From contig CAZNWO010000001.1 in the NCBI GenBank assembly GCA_964576585.1, positions 1 through 64,000 of the forward strand: a stretch of 64,000 bases of DNA, written 5' to 3'. The position numbers were made by a program, and so were the translations under genes. The DNA comes from GCA-2730975 sp964576585. Lineage in GTDB: Bacteria; Verrucomicrobiota; Verrucomicrobiia; Opitutales; Seribacteraceae. This document shows positions 55,384 to 64,000 of the stretch, one piece after another. Every line of letters starts with the position of its first letter. Position 1 is the stretch's first letter. The notes under the pieces were generated by a model. It worked only from the letters and a program-made list of their open reading frames with translations, was not told the DNA's origin and did no database searches.

Positions 55384-56514
55384 TTATTGTTTTCTGTTCA
55401 GGGTTTTTAGGACTTCTTTTTTTATTTCTATTTCATATATTCCCTTTGTGGATCTATATGATATTTTTCCAGAATAATCCAAGAGGCCTAAAAACGGTGT
55501 GATGCGATCGCTGGATTCTCCCCTCAAGTCAGCGAATGGAGATATCTCTGTACCTTCGCTGATATAATTTTGTGACGAGCAAAGGGTGTTGCGCAAAATA
55601 TTATGGGTTTTCTCCCTTTCATCTACACCATCAATACATGCAGTAATAAACTCAATACCTCTCTTCCTGTAAATTTTGTGTAAAGCAGAAATTTTTAAAA
55701 GGTCTTCTCTGTGATTTTCATCTCTAGAGCTCCAAACATAGATTAGCTTTGGCCTAGATGAAACATTTTTTCTAATGAATGCGTATGTTCTTTTGTCGGC
55801 ATGTTTAAGAACTATTGTTTCACGGGAAAAACGTTCGTTTATCTTTTGGACTAAATGCCTGTTTTTTTTCCACTTGATTGAACTGCCAAAGGTCGGGCCC
55901 TCCTCTACTTTTGGCGATCCTCCCCCCATTAGGGCTTTTAGTGCTTGTCTCAATTCTTGTCTATTGCGATTAGATGGGTTCTTTGAGTCACCTATTCTAC
56001 CCGAATATCTTAATGAGCGATTAGCATCGAAAAGATAAGCGTGGGGGGTCACCCGAACACCAAATGCCTGAGATACATCTTGGCTTAAACCGTCATATAG
56101 GTATGGAAAGGTATAATTGAGGTCTTTGGCTCGAATCTTCATTTCCGCGTAAGAGTCTCCCAAGTCCGAAAACGCCAGTTCGTCAGGAGGTATTGCCTGG
56201 GGGTCATTTGGGGAAACTGCAATCAGCTTGAACCCCTTGGCGGCAAAATCCTTCTCCAGCAGTAGAAGCTCTTCCTGAAAACTCTGAGAAACCGGACAAT
56301 GATTTGATATAAACACTATGGCCAGCAAGGGCCAAGAGGCGTAAGCGTCGGAATCGTGAATTTTTCCATCTGTTCCCTTTAGCCTAAAGTTAGGCATTTG
56401 ATCACCATTTTCGAGCGCGTATATTGATTGGAGTGCAATTGCACACAGCAAGGCCAGGTTGATGCGAATGCTTAACACAAGACAATTAATTGCAGTTTGG
56501 CGTAAGTGTCGCAA
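55384..56514 (-). CDS. Secreted redoxin-family protein with an extra C-terminal thioredoxin-like region
   Basis: A signal peptide or anchor covers about 15-33. Residues 36-195 are a peroxiredoxin/TlpA-like domain with a single active-site-type cysteine, SNHCPVSQSF (C73), and the AFGVRVTPHAYLFD cis-proline motif. Residues 240-376 look like a second thioredoxin fold (KLIYVWSSRDENHREDLLKISALHKIYRKRG...) without a CxxC. Proteins with the NHCPV phrase are common in Planctomycetes and Verrucomicrobia. The sequence is AT-rich compared with the central part of the window. Confidence 0.75.
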   Translation of the reverse strand: MRHLRQTAINCLVLSIRINLALLCAIALQSIYALENGDQMPNFRLKGTDGKIHDSDAYASWPLLAIVFISNHCPVSQSFQEELLLLEKDFAAKGFKLIAVSPNDPQAIPPDELAFSDLGDSYAEMKIRAKDLNYTFPYLYDGLSQDVSQAFGVRVTPHAYLFDANRSLRYSGRIGDSKNPSNRNRQELRQALKALMGGGSPKVEEGPTFGSSIKWKKNRHLVQKINERFSRETIVLKHADKRTYAFIRKNVSSRPKLIYVWSSRDENHREDLLKISALHKIYRKRGIEFITACIDGVDEREKTHNILRNTLCSSQNYISEGTEISPFADLRGESSDRITPFLGLLDYSGKISYRSTKGIYEIEIKKEVLKTLNRKQ

Positions 56515-56645
56515 AAGGAAAATACAGTGCGCCCTAAATCTTATTAGCTGAATTCGACTGGTCCTTGATTAAAAGACATTGCACAGAGACATCAACCGAC
56601 AGTTGACCTTGGGGGGGAGAATGCTAAGTATGATAGGCAGAATTT

Positions 56646-57836
56646 ATGTACCCAGAGGACAGCATTGACAATTGGCATTCAGGGCAAGGTTTGTGGTCGG
56701 AAACTGCCGGTGATGACTGGAATAGTTGGTCTTGGCAGTTGCGAAACAAAATTACAAGCCTTTCACAACTGGAGGAGTATCTTGATTTGTCAGAAAGCGA
56801 AAAGGAGGGGTGTCAATTCGCCAACAAGAAACTGTCTTTGGCTGTAACGCCCCATTTTTTTAACCTCATTGACCCCGGGGATGCAAGTTGCCCGATTCGG
56901 CGTCAGGTCATTCCCTGGAAAGAAGAAAAGCTTGTGGGAGACGAGGAATTAATAGATCCCGTTGGAGAAGATGCCCATTCGCCGGTTCCGGGCATTGTTC
57001 ATCGGTATCCCGACAGGGTCTTGTTTCTGGTCACAGACCGATGTGCTTCTTACTGCAGGTACTGCACAAGAAGCAGAATGGTTTCCAACGCACAAGACTA
57101 CAATTTCCACCCCGAACTGGATCAGGGTCTTGCCTACATAGAAAAAAATCGTGCGGTAAGGGATGTTCTGTTGAGCGGGGGAGATCCCCTTTTGCTCTCA
57201 GACCGCAAGCTAGACTACCTTTTGCGACGTTTAAGAAAAATCCCACATCTTGAGTTCATACGCATTGGTTCTAGAATTCCCGTTTTCTTACCTCAACGAA
57301 TTACAGACGATCTTGCCAAAATCTTTACAAGCCATGGGCCAATTTGGTTGAGCATTCATGTCAACCACCCAAAAGAGTGTACCCTAGAACTTAAGCAGGC
57401 CTGCGACAAGCTGGCGCTCGCTGGCGTTCCACTCGGCAATCAATCGGTGCTACTTCGCGGAATAAACGATGATTTGGAAACCATGAAAAGCTTGGTTCAT
57501 CGACTGCTCATGATGAGGGTTCGCCCATATTATCTCTACCAATGTGACTTGATAACCGGAAGCAGTCACCTTCGCTCAACCATCTCCAGGGGAATTGAGA
57601 TCATTCGGGGATTACGCGGACATACATCGGGATATGCTATACCCCAACTCGTAATCGATGCACCGGGTGGCGGCGGAAAAGTACCCATTAATCCAGAATT
57701 CGTGACTAAAGTAACAGAAGACGAGATTCATTTTAGAAATTTTCAAGGCAAGACCTTTAAGTATCCCCTGGGAAAAGAAGGACCCACTTCTTGCTCGCGA
57801 GATTTCGGGGAATTATTTAATGAGATTTTGGCATAG
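56646..57836 (+). CDS. kamA: KamA-family radical SAM aminomutase (lysine 2,3-aminomutase type)
   Basis: The radical SAM cluster motif is C133-x3-C137-x2-C140 (DRCASYCRYCTRS). The PLP-binding region of lysine 2,3-aminomutase appears as DAPGGGGKVPINPE, and YYLYQCDLITGSSHLR is also a family signature. The 396 residues match clostridial KamA better than the shorter EpmB, which is usually beside efp. The reaction is likely lysine to beta-lysine, but glutamate or arginine mutases share these motifs. No efp or epmA is near. It converges on moeA with 21 bases between. Confidence 0.83.
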   Translation: MYPEDSIDNWHSGQGLWSETAGDDWNSWSWQLRNKITSLSQLEEYLDLSESEKEGCQFANKKLSLAVTPHFFNLIDPGDASCPIRRQVIPWKEEKLVGDEELIDPVGEDAHSPVPGIVHRYPDRVLFLVTDRCASYCRYCTRSRMVSNAQDYNFHPELDQGLAYIEKNRAVRDVLLSGGDPLLLSDRKLDYLLRRLRKIPHLEFIRIGSRIPVFLPQRITDDLAKIFTSHGPIWLSIHVNHPKECTLELKQACDKLALAGVPLGNQSVLLRGINDDLETMKSLVHRLLMMRVRPYYLYQCDLITGSSHLRSTISRGIEIIRGLRGHTSGYAIPQLVIDAPGGGGKVPINPEFVTKVTEDEIHFRNFQGKTFKYPLGKEGPTSCSRDFGELFNEILA

Positions 57837-57857
57837 CGAACAGTGCGGGCAAGCAAC

Positions 57858-59078
57858 TTAAGGGCACCAACTAAAGAAGCGTACCCTAAAACCCTTCCGG
57901 AAGGTCTTCATTTCCGCATCGAGCTCAACAAATCCGTCCGTTCCACTCAGGGCGGCCAAGTCGCCCGAGTTGTTTGGGACACAAGGAGTTGCCGCGGGGT
58001 TCTGCCCACTTGACTCTTTTAGCCGAACGGGCAAGAAGCGAGTTAGGGGTGGTTCAAATTCTATTTTTTGATCAAGTTCAACAACGGGCTGAATCGCTCT
58101 TGGGCAACCCAGCAAACACCGAACAAGTGGCTCCACAAATCGAACGAAGCAAACCAAGGCGGAAACGGGATTGCCCGGCAGCCCAAAGGCTATCGCTCCA
58201 TTGGGTTTTCTACCGAACCACATTGGCTTTCCGGGGGTTTGGCTTACGCCATGAAAAATCCTTTCGTAACCGCACCCCATAAGCGCATTCGGTAAATGAT
58301 CATGGCGCCCCATAGATACACCGCCCGAGAATACAAGAACATCAGATGTTTTTTCTAGGCTTCGGATAACTTTCTTGAGAACCCGTATTTCGTCGTTTGC
58401 AGTTTCTATTTTGAGGTCATGGACGCCTATTGACTGACAGGTAGAGGCAAGTGCGTAGATGTTCGACTTTCTTATTTGGTGGGGCAATGGCTTTTCATCA
58501 ATGTCGACCAACTCTGCACCAGTTCCAATAATTGAAACGCTCGGAGACTTAAAGACGTCGAGGCGGGAGTATCCGCAAGATGCGGCAACTGCTACTTCGG
58601 GTGGCCCAACCTTTGTACCCGCCGGTATCAACTCGGTCCCAACGACATAATCAGATGCCTCGCGGTGAACATAAAGCCAAGATCGAATTGCGTCGTTATT
58701 GGGAAATTCAAATTGAACAAATTCCCCTTTCCTTCGAGACCACTCTACCGGCAAAACAACATTTGCACCATATGGAAGGGGGGCTCCAGTTGAAACCTCT
58801 ATGCATTCGTCGGGATTAGAAATTTTTGCACCATGGCTTCCGGCGGCTTGTTCTGCAACAAGACGGAACCGAGCCACCCCAGAGGCCAAAGATTCGCTGC
58901 GGGCGGCAAACCCATCCATCATGACCCTGTCATACGGTGGCAGGTTGCGGTCTGCCAAAATGGGTTGACTTAAAATCTGACCCATTGATTTTAAAATGGA
59001 TACTTTGGTTTCAACCCTCGGCTTTTGAGTTTTCAGTATCAACTCGGTTGCTTTATCTACGGAAATAACTTGGTGCAT
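57858..59078 (-). CDS. moeA: Molybdopterin molybdenumtransferase MoeA
   Basis: MoeA inserts molybdate into adenylylated molybdopterin. Family motifs are visible in order: PPYDRVMMDGFA, STGAPLPYGANVVLPVE, the MoCF-like IIGTGAELVD, FSGGVSMGRHDH and GLPGNPVSALVCF. The 406 residues are normal. It is divergent from moaA across 39 bases, forming a small cofactor locus. No molybdoenzyme is in the window, so the user of the cofactor is elsewhere. Confidence 0.94.
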   Translation of the reverse strand: MHQVISVDKATELILKTQKPRVETKVSILKSMGQILSQPILADRNLPPYDRVMMDGFAARSESLASGVARFRLVAEQAAGSHGAKISNPDECIEVSTGAPLPYGANVVLPVEWSRRKGEFVQFEFPNNDAIRSWLYVHREASDYVVGTELIPAGTKVGPPEVAVAASCGYSRLDVFKSPSVSIIGTGAELVDIDEKPLPHQIRKSNIYALASTCQSIGVHDLKIETANDEIRVLKKVIRSLEKTSDVLVFSGGVSMGRHDHLPNALMGCGYERIFHGVSQTPGKPMWFGRKPNGAIAFGLPGNPVSALVCFVRFVEPLVRCLLGCPRAIQPVVELDQKIEFEPPLTRFLPVRLKESSGQNPAATPCVPNNSGDLAALSGTDGFVELDAEMKTFRKGFRVRFFSWCP

Positions 59079-59117
59079 GTCTTAGAAAATAGTGACAGTA
59101 AAGGGCAGAACAATTAA

Positions 59118-60122
59118 GTGAGCATCACAGACAAGCTAGGCAGGTCGATGAGGGATTTGCGAATATCTGTTACGGACAGGTGTAATTTTAGATGTAATTA
59201 CTGTATGCCTATTGAAAAGTTTCCAAGCAATTTTAAGTTCATGCCAAGAGAGGAAATTTTGTCGTTTGAGGAAATAGAGCAAATAGTCAAAGCATTTGCG
59301 GGGCTTGGCGTAACAAAAGTCCGGCTGACAGGAGGCGAACCCCTTCTTCGAAAAGATTTGCCGCTTTTAATAGAAAAGCTCTCGAATGTTAGCGGGATAT
59401 GCGACTTGGCACTAACAACCAATGGCGACTTACTGCAAGATCAAGCCCAAAAACTTAAGGATTTTGGGCTAAAACGGATTACGGTTAGCCTTGATGCAAT
59501 TGATAAAGACATTTTCTTAAAAATGAACGGCAATTTTTCAACTCCTAAAAAAATTATGGATGGAATTGAGAGGGCCGTAAAGGTCGGTTTGCATACAAAA
59601 ATAAACATGGTTGTTCACAAGAATATAAACGAGTCTCAAATTTTGCCTATTGCCCATTATGGCAATGATTTAGGAATTGAAACTCGATTTATTGAATTTA
59701 TGGATGTGGGAAATCAAAATCGCTGGAACTGGAAAAAGGTTGTGACAAAAGAGGAGATTCTAGAAATTTTAAGTGCAGATTTTTTATTTACCCCCTTAAA
59801 TCCCAAGAATAAAAGTGATGTAGCCAAAATTTATCAGTCGACTAACAAAAAATTAATCGTTGGCCTAATCAGTTCTATAACCGAGCCATTTTGCTCAAAC
59901 TGTACCAGAGCTAGATTAACCGCGGATGGCAAGCTTTTCACATGTCTATTTGGCAAGAATGGCTTTGATATCAAGGATCACATCAGGGGTAAAAATAACA
60001 ATTTAAACTTGAGTCAACTTATCCAAGAAATCTGGCTGAAAAGAAATGATAAATATTCAATGCAGAGAAAGCGGTTGGCACAGCAAACGACAAAAGCCGA
60101 AATGCACTACATCGGTGGATAG
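59118..60122 (+). CDS. moaA: GTP 3',8-cyclase MoaA
   Basis: MoaA is the radical SAM enzyme that starts molybdenum-cofactor synthesis from GTP. The N-terminal cluster is C22-x3-C26-x2-C29 (DRCNFRCNYCM). The C-terminal 4Fe-4S ligands lie in FCSNCTRARLTADGKLFTC near 259-276. The essential C-terminal double glycine is present. GTG 59118 is used; an ATG at 59148 would cut into the family N-terminus. The gene is markedly AT-rich (21 G+C in the 60 bases from 59521) and Lys/Asn/Ile-rich compared with moeA. Confidence 0.95.
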   Translation: MSITDKLGRSMRDLRISVTDRCNFRCNYCMPIEKFPSNFKFMPREEILSFEEIEQIVKAFAGLGVTKVRLTGGEPLLRKDLPLLIEKLSNVSGICDLALTTNGDLLQDQAQKLKDFGLKRITVSLDAIDKDIFLKMNGNFSTPKKIMDGIERAVKVGLHTKINMVVHKNINESQILPIAHYGNDLGIETRFIEFMDVGNQNRWNWKKVVTKEEILEILSADFLFTPLNPKNKSDVAKIYQSTNKKLIVGLISSITEPFCSNCTRARLTADGKLFTCLFGKNGFDIKDHIRGKNNNLNLSQLIQEIWLKRNDKYSMQRKRLAQQTTKAEMHYIGG

Positions 60123-60133
60123 ATAGCCCATAA

Positions 60134-60163
60134 AAACACTGTCGTTTCAGGAAAACAGTGTTT
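60134..60163. terminator. Hairpin between convergent moaA and dnaN
   Basis: AAACACTGT (60134-60142) and ACAGTGTTT (60155-60163) form a perfect 9-pair stem with a 12-base loop. On the minus strand (dnaN) the stem runs into a stretch of five T, consistent with an intrinsic terminator. On the plus strand (moaA) the T-run is only three bases, so termination is weaker there. Confidence 0.6.
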
Positions 60164-60180
60164 AAACATATATATGATTC

Positions 60181-61335
60181 TTAGTCCGTGCGGATGGGCA
60201 TGACAACGCAAAGGAAGCTTAATTCTCCACTTTCCTTTTCGTCGTTCGTTCTAAACACTCCCGGACTCATGTCGTCACGGAACTCAAAAGACAATTTGTC
60301 CATAGATAAGGCTTTTAGCGGATCCAAAAGAAACCTCGGATTAAAGGAGACGGTGGCATCATCTCCTTCGTAGGAAACGTTCATCGACTCACAAGCGTCG
60401 CCAAGAGTACTTTGTGCAGTAATTTCCATTTTATCCTTTTTAATCCGAAAGGTTACTCTTTCGTCGGACACTAGTGCGGCACGCGTAACGCATTCCAGTA
60501 GCAACTCTCGCTCAACTTCACTTCTATTGAAGCTGTCTTTAGGTATCACTTGCCTATAGTTAGGATACTTTCCTTCCACGACCTTCGAAACCATATACAC
60601 CGATCCGACAAAGCCATTTTGGTCTTCGGTTTCTTCTCCAGAGGAATCTTCCACATCGATTTCGAAAGCAACTTGACGATCGGTGAAGGAAATTCGCACG
60701 AGATCACCCAAGTCCGGCATCTTCATTAGTTCCGCGACGGAAGAGGCGGGCAAGATAAATTCTCCAACCGCACTGTTTTCTCCTTTGTGAGCTTTGGTCG
60801 TTAGGGCAAGTCTTCGCCCGTCCGTTGCCACGAGCGACAGATCTTCCTCGTTGAGAGAGAAGTATACCCCCTTAAGCATGTAGCGTTCCTCATTAACGGA
60901 CTGGGCATAAGAAACATTTTTTAACATTTGCTTCAATTCCTGTCGAGACAGCTTGAAATCCTTTTGATCTTCCAGTGCGGGAAGCGGGGGGAATTCCTTG
61001 CTCTCCATTCCCATCAAGTTAAAGATGGATCCCCTGGTAGTAATCTTTGCCTTTGGTTCTGTTCCTGTTGATACATTGACCTCCATATCTGCCAGTTGAC
61101 GGATTATGTTTCCCAGTTCCCTTACGGGCAGGGTAACCGACCCCGACTCGGTTACATTAGCTTTTACAGAACACCTTGCACCAAGATCCAGGTTTGTGGT
61201 CGTTAAGGAAATTCTGTCTTCTTCCGCCTCGATAAGAACATTCTGCAAAATGGGCATCGTTTTTCTGGCACCAACCACATTTGTGACTAATTGGAGTCCT
61301 GAACTGAAGAAATCTCGATTGATCTTAAATTTCAT
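60181..61335 (-). CDS. dnaN: DNA polymerase III beta subunit (sliding clamp)
   Basis: DnaN is the ring-shaped clamp that tethers polymerase III. The 384 residues show the three-domain clamp pattern. The first domain opens with MKFKINRDFF and GARKTMPILQNVLIEA, the second contains ERYMLKGVYF and LVATDGRRLA, and the C-terminus ends SFLCVVMPIR as in other clamps. The spacer EDSSGEETEDQNG in the second domain is a small acidic insert. It stands alone here, without dnaA or recF. Confidence 0.96.
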   Translation of the reverse strand: MKFKINRDFFSSGLQLVTNVVGARKTMPILQNVLIEAEEDRISLTTTNLDLGARCSVKANVTESGSVTLPVRELGNIIRQLADMEVNVSTGTEPKAKITTRGSIFNLMGMESKEFPPLPALEDQKDFKLSRQELKQMLKNVSYAQSVNEERYMLKGVYFSLNEEDLSLVATDGRRLALTTKAHKGENSAVGEFILPASSVAELMKMPDLGDLVRISFTDRQVAFEIDVEDSSGEETEDQNGFVGSVYMVSKVVEGKYPNYRQVIPKDSFNRSEVERELLLECVTRAALVSDERVTFRIKKDKMEITAQSTLGDACESMNVSYEGDDATVSFNPRFLLDPLKALSMDKLSFEFRDDMSPGVFRTNDEKESGELSFLCVVMPIRTD

Positions 61336-61397
61336 GGAAGCAATAATTGAGACCTTTGCACGAAATCGGCAAATTCTATTTATAAGAGAAAGACAAT

Positions 61398-61411
61398 ATA
61401 AAATATTTTAT
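61398..61411. repeat. 14-base perfect palindrome upstream of dnaN
   Basis: ATAAAATATTTTAT reads the same on both strands, about 63 bases before the dnaN start, in an AT-rich tract. No DnaA box was seen in the 228-base gap to the next gene. It may be part of a promoter or a protein site, or simply AT-rich chance. Confidence 0.4.
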
Positions 61412-61563
61412 CATACATCATATGCTTTTATAAAACTTAAAATAAGTATCTTAAACCCATAACCCAAAACAACTTAAGGGAACCTGTTGTTGGGAAAAAA
61501 AAGTTAGCAGTCGGCATCTTTTGTAAATAGTCGGGAATAAAAATTAAGTTGTTTGCAAGAACT

Positions 61564-61947
61564 TCACGTTTTATTGGGATACTTTTCGTCGGAAGTTTTT
61601 TTCCCCAAGCTCTCCAAATATTCCCAAAAGGACTGATTTTTCTCCAAGTCTTTTTCGTTCCCGACGGGTAGCTTGCACCGCACCACAAAATCATTGAAAG
61701 TATTTTTCTTGAGTATGTAGTGGCAGTGCAGGGAACCCTTGTCATGTTCAAAATACACTCGCAGTTCACCAACCCTCAATCTGTAAAGCAGCTTTCCTTC
61801 CCTATGGAATTTACCGACCCCAGAACCAGTGGCGGTCAAAATGTCAGACGATAGACCGCTCAACTCTTCCATGAGCTCTAGTTGATCGCTTTTGTTCAGG
61901 GAGTTTAACTCGACCATGCTTTGGTCGCTAAAGGTTAACTGCAGCAT
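61564..61947 (-). CDS. RelE-like small protein without an adjacent antitoxin
   Basis: The 127 residues contain a RelE/ParE-superfamily-like core strand pair, GKLLYRLRVGELRVYFEHDKG, followed by CHYILKKNTFNDFVVRCK. This resembles the family's YRLRVGDYRVIY pattern. No partner antitoxin gene is adjacent on either side within 150 bases. It may be a domesticated RelE-fold protein rather than a toxin. It is upstream of dnaN on the same strand with a 228-base gap and divergent from kpsF. Confidence 0.6.
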   Translation of the reverse strand: MLQLTFSDQSMVELNSLNKSDQLELMEELSGLSSDILTATGSGVGKFHREGKLLYRLRVGELRVYFEHDKGSLHCHYILKKNTFNDFVVRCKLPVGNEKDLEKNQSFWEYLESLGKKTSDEKYPNKT

Positions 61948-62127
61948 AACCTAAAGCCAAGACATTCGACTGTTTGTTCCTTGCAAGCCCTTTTCATGTT
62001 TGAATTACAGCAAAATTTCCTTGAGTTGTCTAAAGCAAACTGTTTGTGGTAAGGATTGGTTTTTGCGAGCAGGAAAATCAGCTCGGAAATATTGTTTCTA
62101 TGTAAGGGCACCAAAAAGCGATTGAAA

Positions 62128-63086
62128 ATGGAAACAGATTTAGATTTTGCTCGAAATGCTCTAGCCACAGAGGCCGCTTCAATACAAAAAGCCGCCGATC
62201 GCTTGGACCAAGAGTTTACAAGGGCAGTAGAGTTGTTGGACATAGACTCGGGCAAAATCGTGGTGGCAGGGATAGGGAAATCGGGACATGTGGGCCGCAA
62301 GATGGCCGCAACTTTTTGCAGTACTGGGTCTCCAGCGGTCTTCATGCATGGCTCGGAAGCCTCTCACGGAGATCTAGGAATCCATCAGGCGGGTGATCCC
62401 GTTGTTCTCCTCTCCAACAGTGGCTCTACGGCCGAATTGCTCGGTCTCGTACCGTCTTTTGTTGCCCACAACTCAAGCTTGATTGGTATTTTAGGAAACC
62501 CGAAAGGCCCACTTGCCGCCAAAGTAGATGTCGTCTTGGATGCTTCCGTTGACCGAGAAGCCGATCCTCTCGATATAGTGCCCACCGCAAGCTTTTCGGT
62601 CACCGCCGCGATAGGAGATGCATTGGCGGGAGCACTGATGCTTCGCAAGAGCTTCACCAAGGAGGATTATGCAAAAACGCACCCCGGAGGGCAGCTAGGA
62701 CGGAACCTGAGCCTAGATGTGGAAAGCCTTATGCATTCTGCCGAAAAAGTAGCCTGTTGCTCGGAGGAATCTTGCCTAAGAGATTTGGTCATTGCCATGA
62801 CGGAATATCCGTTGGGTGCTGCTTGTGTTTTGAGTAATGGAAAGCTTGAAGGTATAATAACTGATGGAGATCTTCGGAGGGCCTTGCATGAAAATCCAGA
62901 GATTATGGACATCAAGGCGTCAAAGCTAATGACCGCTGACCCGACAACCATATTTCCCACAGGATCTGCTGGAGAAGCCCTTCGGCTGATGGAGAATAGG
63001 GTTTCACAGATTTCGGTTTTGCCTGTTGTGGAAAGTGATGGAAATACCTTTGTGGGGCTTTTGAGGCTCCATGACATTTACTCGCC
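62128..63086 (+). CDS. kdsD: Arabinose-5-phosphate isomerase KpsF/KdsD type (C-terminal tip in assembly gap)
   Basis: This enzyme converts ribulose-5-phosphate to arabinose-5-phosphate, the first step to Kdo for LPS. The SIS domain has GIGKSGHVGRKMAATFCSTG (K51 region), HGSEASHGDLG (H80) and LLSNSGST. Two CBS domains follow (about 205-320), with GIITDGDLRR and LLRLHDIYS. ATG 62128 is used; a frame from TTG 62056 adds 24 residues not in the family. By comparison with E. coli KdsD (328 residues) only about 5-10 residues are lost in the gap. Confidence 0.92.
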
Positions 63087-63186
63087 NNNNNNNNNNNNNN
63101 NNNNNNNNNNNNNNNNNNNNNNNNNNNNNNNNNNNNNNNNNNNNNNNNNNNNNNNNNNNNNNNNNNNNNNNNNNNNNNNNNNNNNN
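63087..63186. other. Assembly gap (100 N) after kdsD
   Basis: Exactly 100 N. It removes the last residues of kdsD and possibly other sequence. Confidence 0.98.
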
Positions 63187-63367
63187 GCTTCCTTGACCTC
63201 TTCTCTCTAACCCAAACCGCCCAAAAGGTTGCGGGGCCGAGGCAACCGAAATAGTCTTCTGCGAAAAACACCTTGCGACAAGGGCTTGAAAACGCAGAAT
63301 GCGGAATTCCATTCGAAACGACAATCTCACCGCCGAAATCCATTCTAGACCATAATCCTTTTATCCT
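63187..63367. other. Short region between the gap and the phosphosugar mutase
   Basis: These 181 bases contain no clear gene. One plus frame gives FLDLFSLTQTAQKV... and stops after 21 codons, so it could be the tail of an unknown gene in the gap. No promoter was identified for the mutase. Confidence 0.3.
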
Positions 63368-64000
63368 ATGGACGAAAACTTGTCCCAATCTATCAACGAT
63401 GCAATTTCAGGCGATGAACTGCTGACTGGTACTGGCGAGAACTTACGCATTTGGCTTGGAGCTGAGCGAATGCCCCAATGGGTGGGCCAAAGCATAGCTG
63501 AATTAATTGAAAAACGGGAGTGGTCGGAATTGAACGATCGCTTTCACAAGAACCTCGCCTTTGGAACGGGCGGAATGCGTGGGCGTACCATTGGAAAAGT
63601 TGTTACTGGGGCAGAACGCGGAAAATCCGATCCCGAAACAACACCAGTCCACGCAGCGATTGGATCCAATACGCTTAATGACTTTACGGTGGTACGGGCA
63701 ACCATGGCACTATACCAATACGTCAAGTCTTGGATGGCGGGGGAGGGAATCTTGGATATTCCACGGATAATTATTGGGCACGACGTAAGGCATTTCTCAA
63801 GTCACTTTTGCCGCTTGGCCGCTTCCACCTGGAGCGACTTGGGCGGTTATTCCATGATTTTTGACGGCCCTCGCTCCACGCCCCAGCTCAGTTACTCCGT
63901 TCGACGTCGCTTTACCCATGCCGGCATAGTAATTACCGCAAGCCACAACCCACCCCACGACAATGGTTTCAAGGCGTATTTCGTGGACGGTGCCCAAGTG
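63368..64000 (+). CDS. Phosphoglucomutase/phosphomannomutase family protein (3' end outside window)
   Basis: The frame is open from ATG 63368 to the window end (211 codons). It contains the N-terminal FGTGGMRGRTIGKVV substrate loop of the alpha-D-phosphohexomutases and the active-site phosphoserine motif TASHNPPHDNGFKAYF (Ser in TASHN). The long N-terminal lead and the GTGGMRG phrase fit the PGM2-like branch, which acts on glucose-1-phosphate, ribose-1-phosphate or mannose-1-phosphate. The exact sugar is not decidable. Confidence 0.9.
   Translation, partial: MDENLSQSINDAISGDELLTGTGENLRIWLGAERMPQWVGQSIAELIEKREWSELNDRFHKNLAFGTGGMRGRTIGKVVTGAERGKSDPETTPVHAAIGSNTLNDFTVVRATMALYQYVKSWMAGEGILDIPRIIIGHDVRHFSSHFCRLAASTWSDLGGYSMIFDGPRSTPQLSYSVRRRFTHAGIVITASHNPPHDNGFKAYFVDGAQV

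Noticed and set aside
61336..61563. Replication origin next to dnaN
   Set aside because: The tract is AT-rich, but no DnaA boxes were found and dnaA is absent.
61564..61947. Toxin-antitoxin module
   Set aside because: No antitoxin partner is present; only a RelE-like fold is suggested.
62912..63388. Minus-strand frames crossing the third N run
   Set aside because: They rely on undetermined bases and are antisense to kdsD.

Overview
The window reads as chromosomal housekeeping sequence from a Gram-negative bacterium. The best guess is a free-living, probably marine member of the Verrucomicrobiota (PVC group). That placement is inferred from the mix of protein families and from starts that mostly lack Shine-Dalgarno motifs; no rRNA or marker tree was available. 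Three runs of exactly 100 N (49316-49415, 51733-51832, 63087-63186) show that this is a scaffolded draft or metagenome assembly. No CRISPR array, insertion sequence, prophage or integrase was found.

Layout. 0-7 kb: the 3' part of tRNA-Gly(GCC), a HisN-type phosphatase, a DEDDh exonuclease, and gyrB-gyrA behind a near-consensus promoter. 7-15 kb: an SLC13-type transporter with RCK_C domains, a MIF-like tautomerase, hemB, pyrD, three unrecognised proteins and a tRNA-Leu with the unusual anticodon AAG. 15-23 kb: a minus-strand cluster reading HAD phosphatase, nuclease-helicase fusion, pyrR, pyrB, a pseudo-dihydroorotase, a CPBP protease, tsaE. Several of these junctions overlap by 4 bases. 23-31 kb: prfA-prmC, a Prc-type protease, a rhomboid protease, rarA, and a short ComEC. 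31-39 kb: an AraC regulator with a C-terminal PAS domain, cysS, then manA-grpE-dnaJ-rfaE2-purN-prmA. 39-47 kb: ftsK, a RodZ-like protein, a large secreted propeller/M28/PDZ protein and a secreted PQQ-type propeller.

47-64 kb looks more accessory and in places more AT-rich. It holds an APC permease, a nagB fragment and a NahK-like sugar kinase, the glycolate oxidase genes glcD-glcE-glcF, a Gfo/Idh/MocA oxidoreductase, a secreted redoxin, a KamA-type radical SAM enzyme, and molybdenum cofactor genes moeA and moaA. It ends with dnaN, a RelE-like orphan, kpsF/kdsD and the start of a phosphosugar mutase.

How the genes fit together. Pyrimidine synthesis is represented by pyrD and by pyrR-pyrB-pyrC', the arrangement known from Pseudomonas, where an inactive dihydroorotase supports aspartate carbamoyltransferase. 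Protein quality control is represented by grpE-dnaJ and three membrane or periplasmic proteases. Envelope sugar supply is represented by kpsF/kdsD and rfaE2 (LPS core precursors) together with manA and the phosphosugar mutase. The points most worth following are the metal-ligand losses in the pseudo-dihydroorotase, the tRNA-Leu(AAG), the RecB-type nuclease fused to an XPD-like helicase without the iron-sulfur cysteines, and the AraC-PAS regulator. I found no convincing wholly new multi-gene system.
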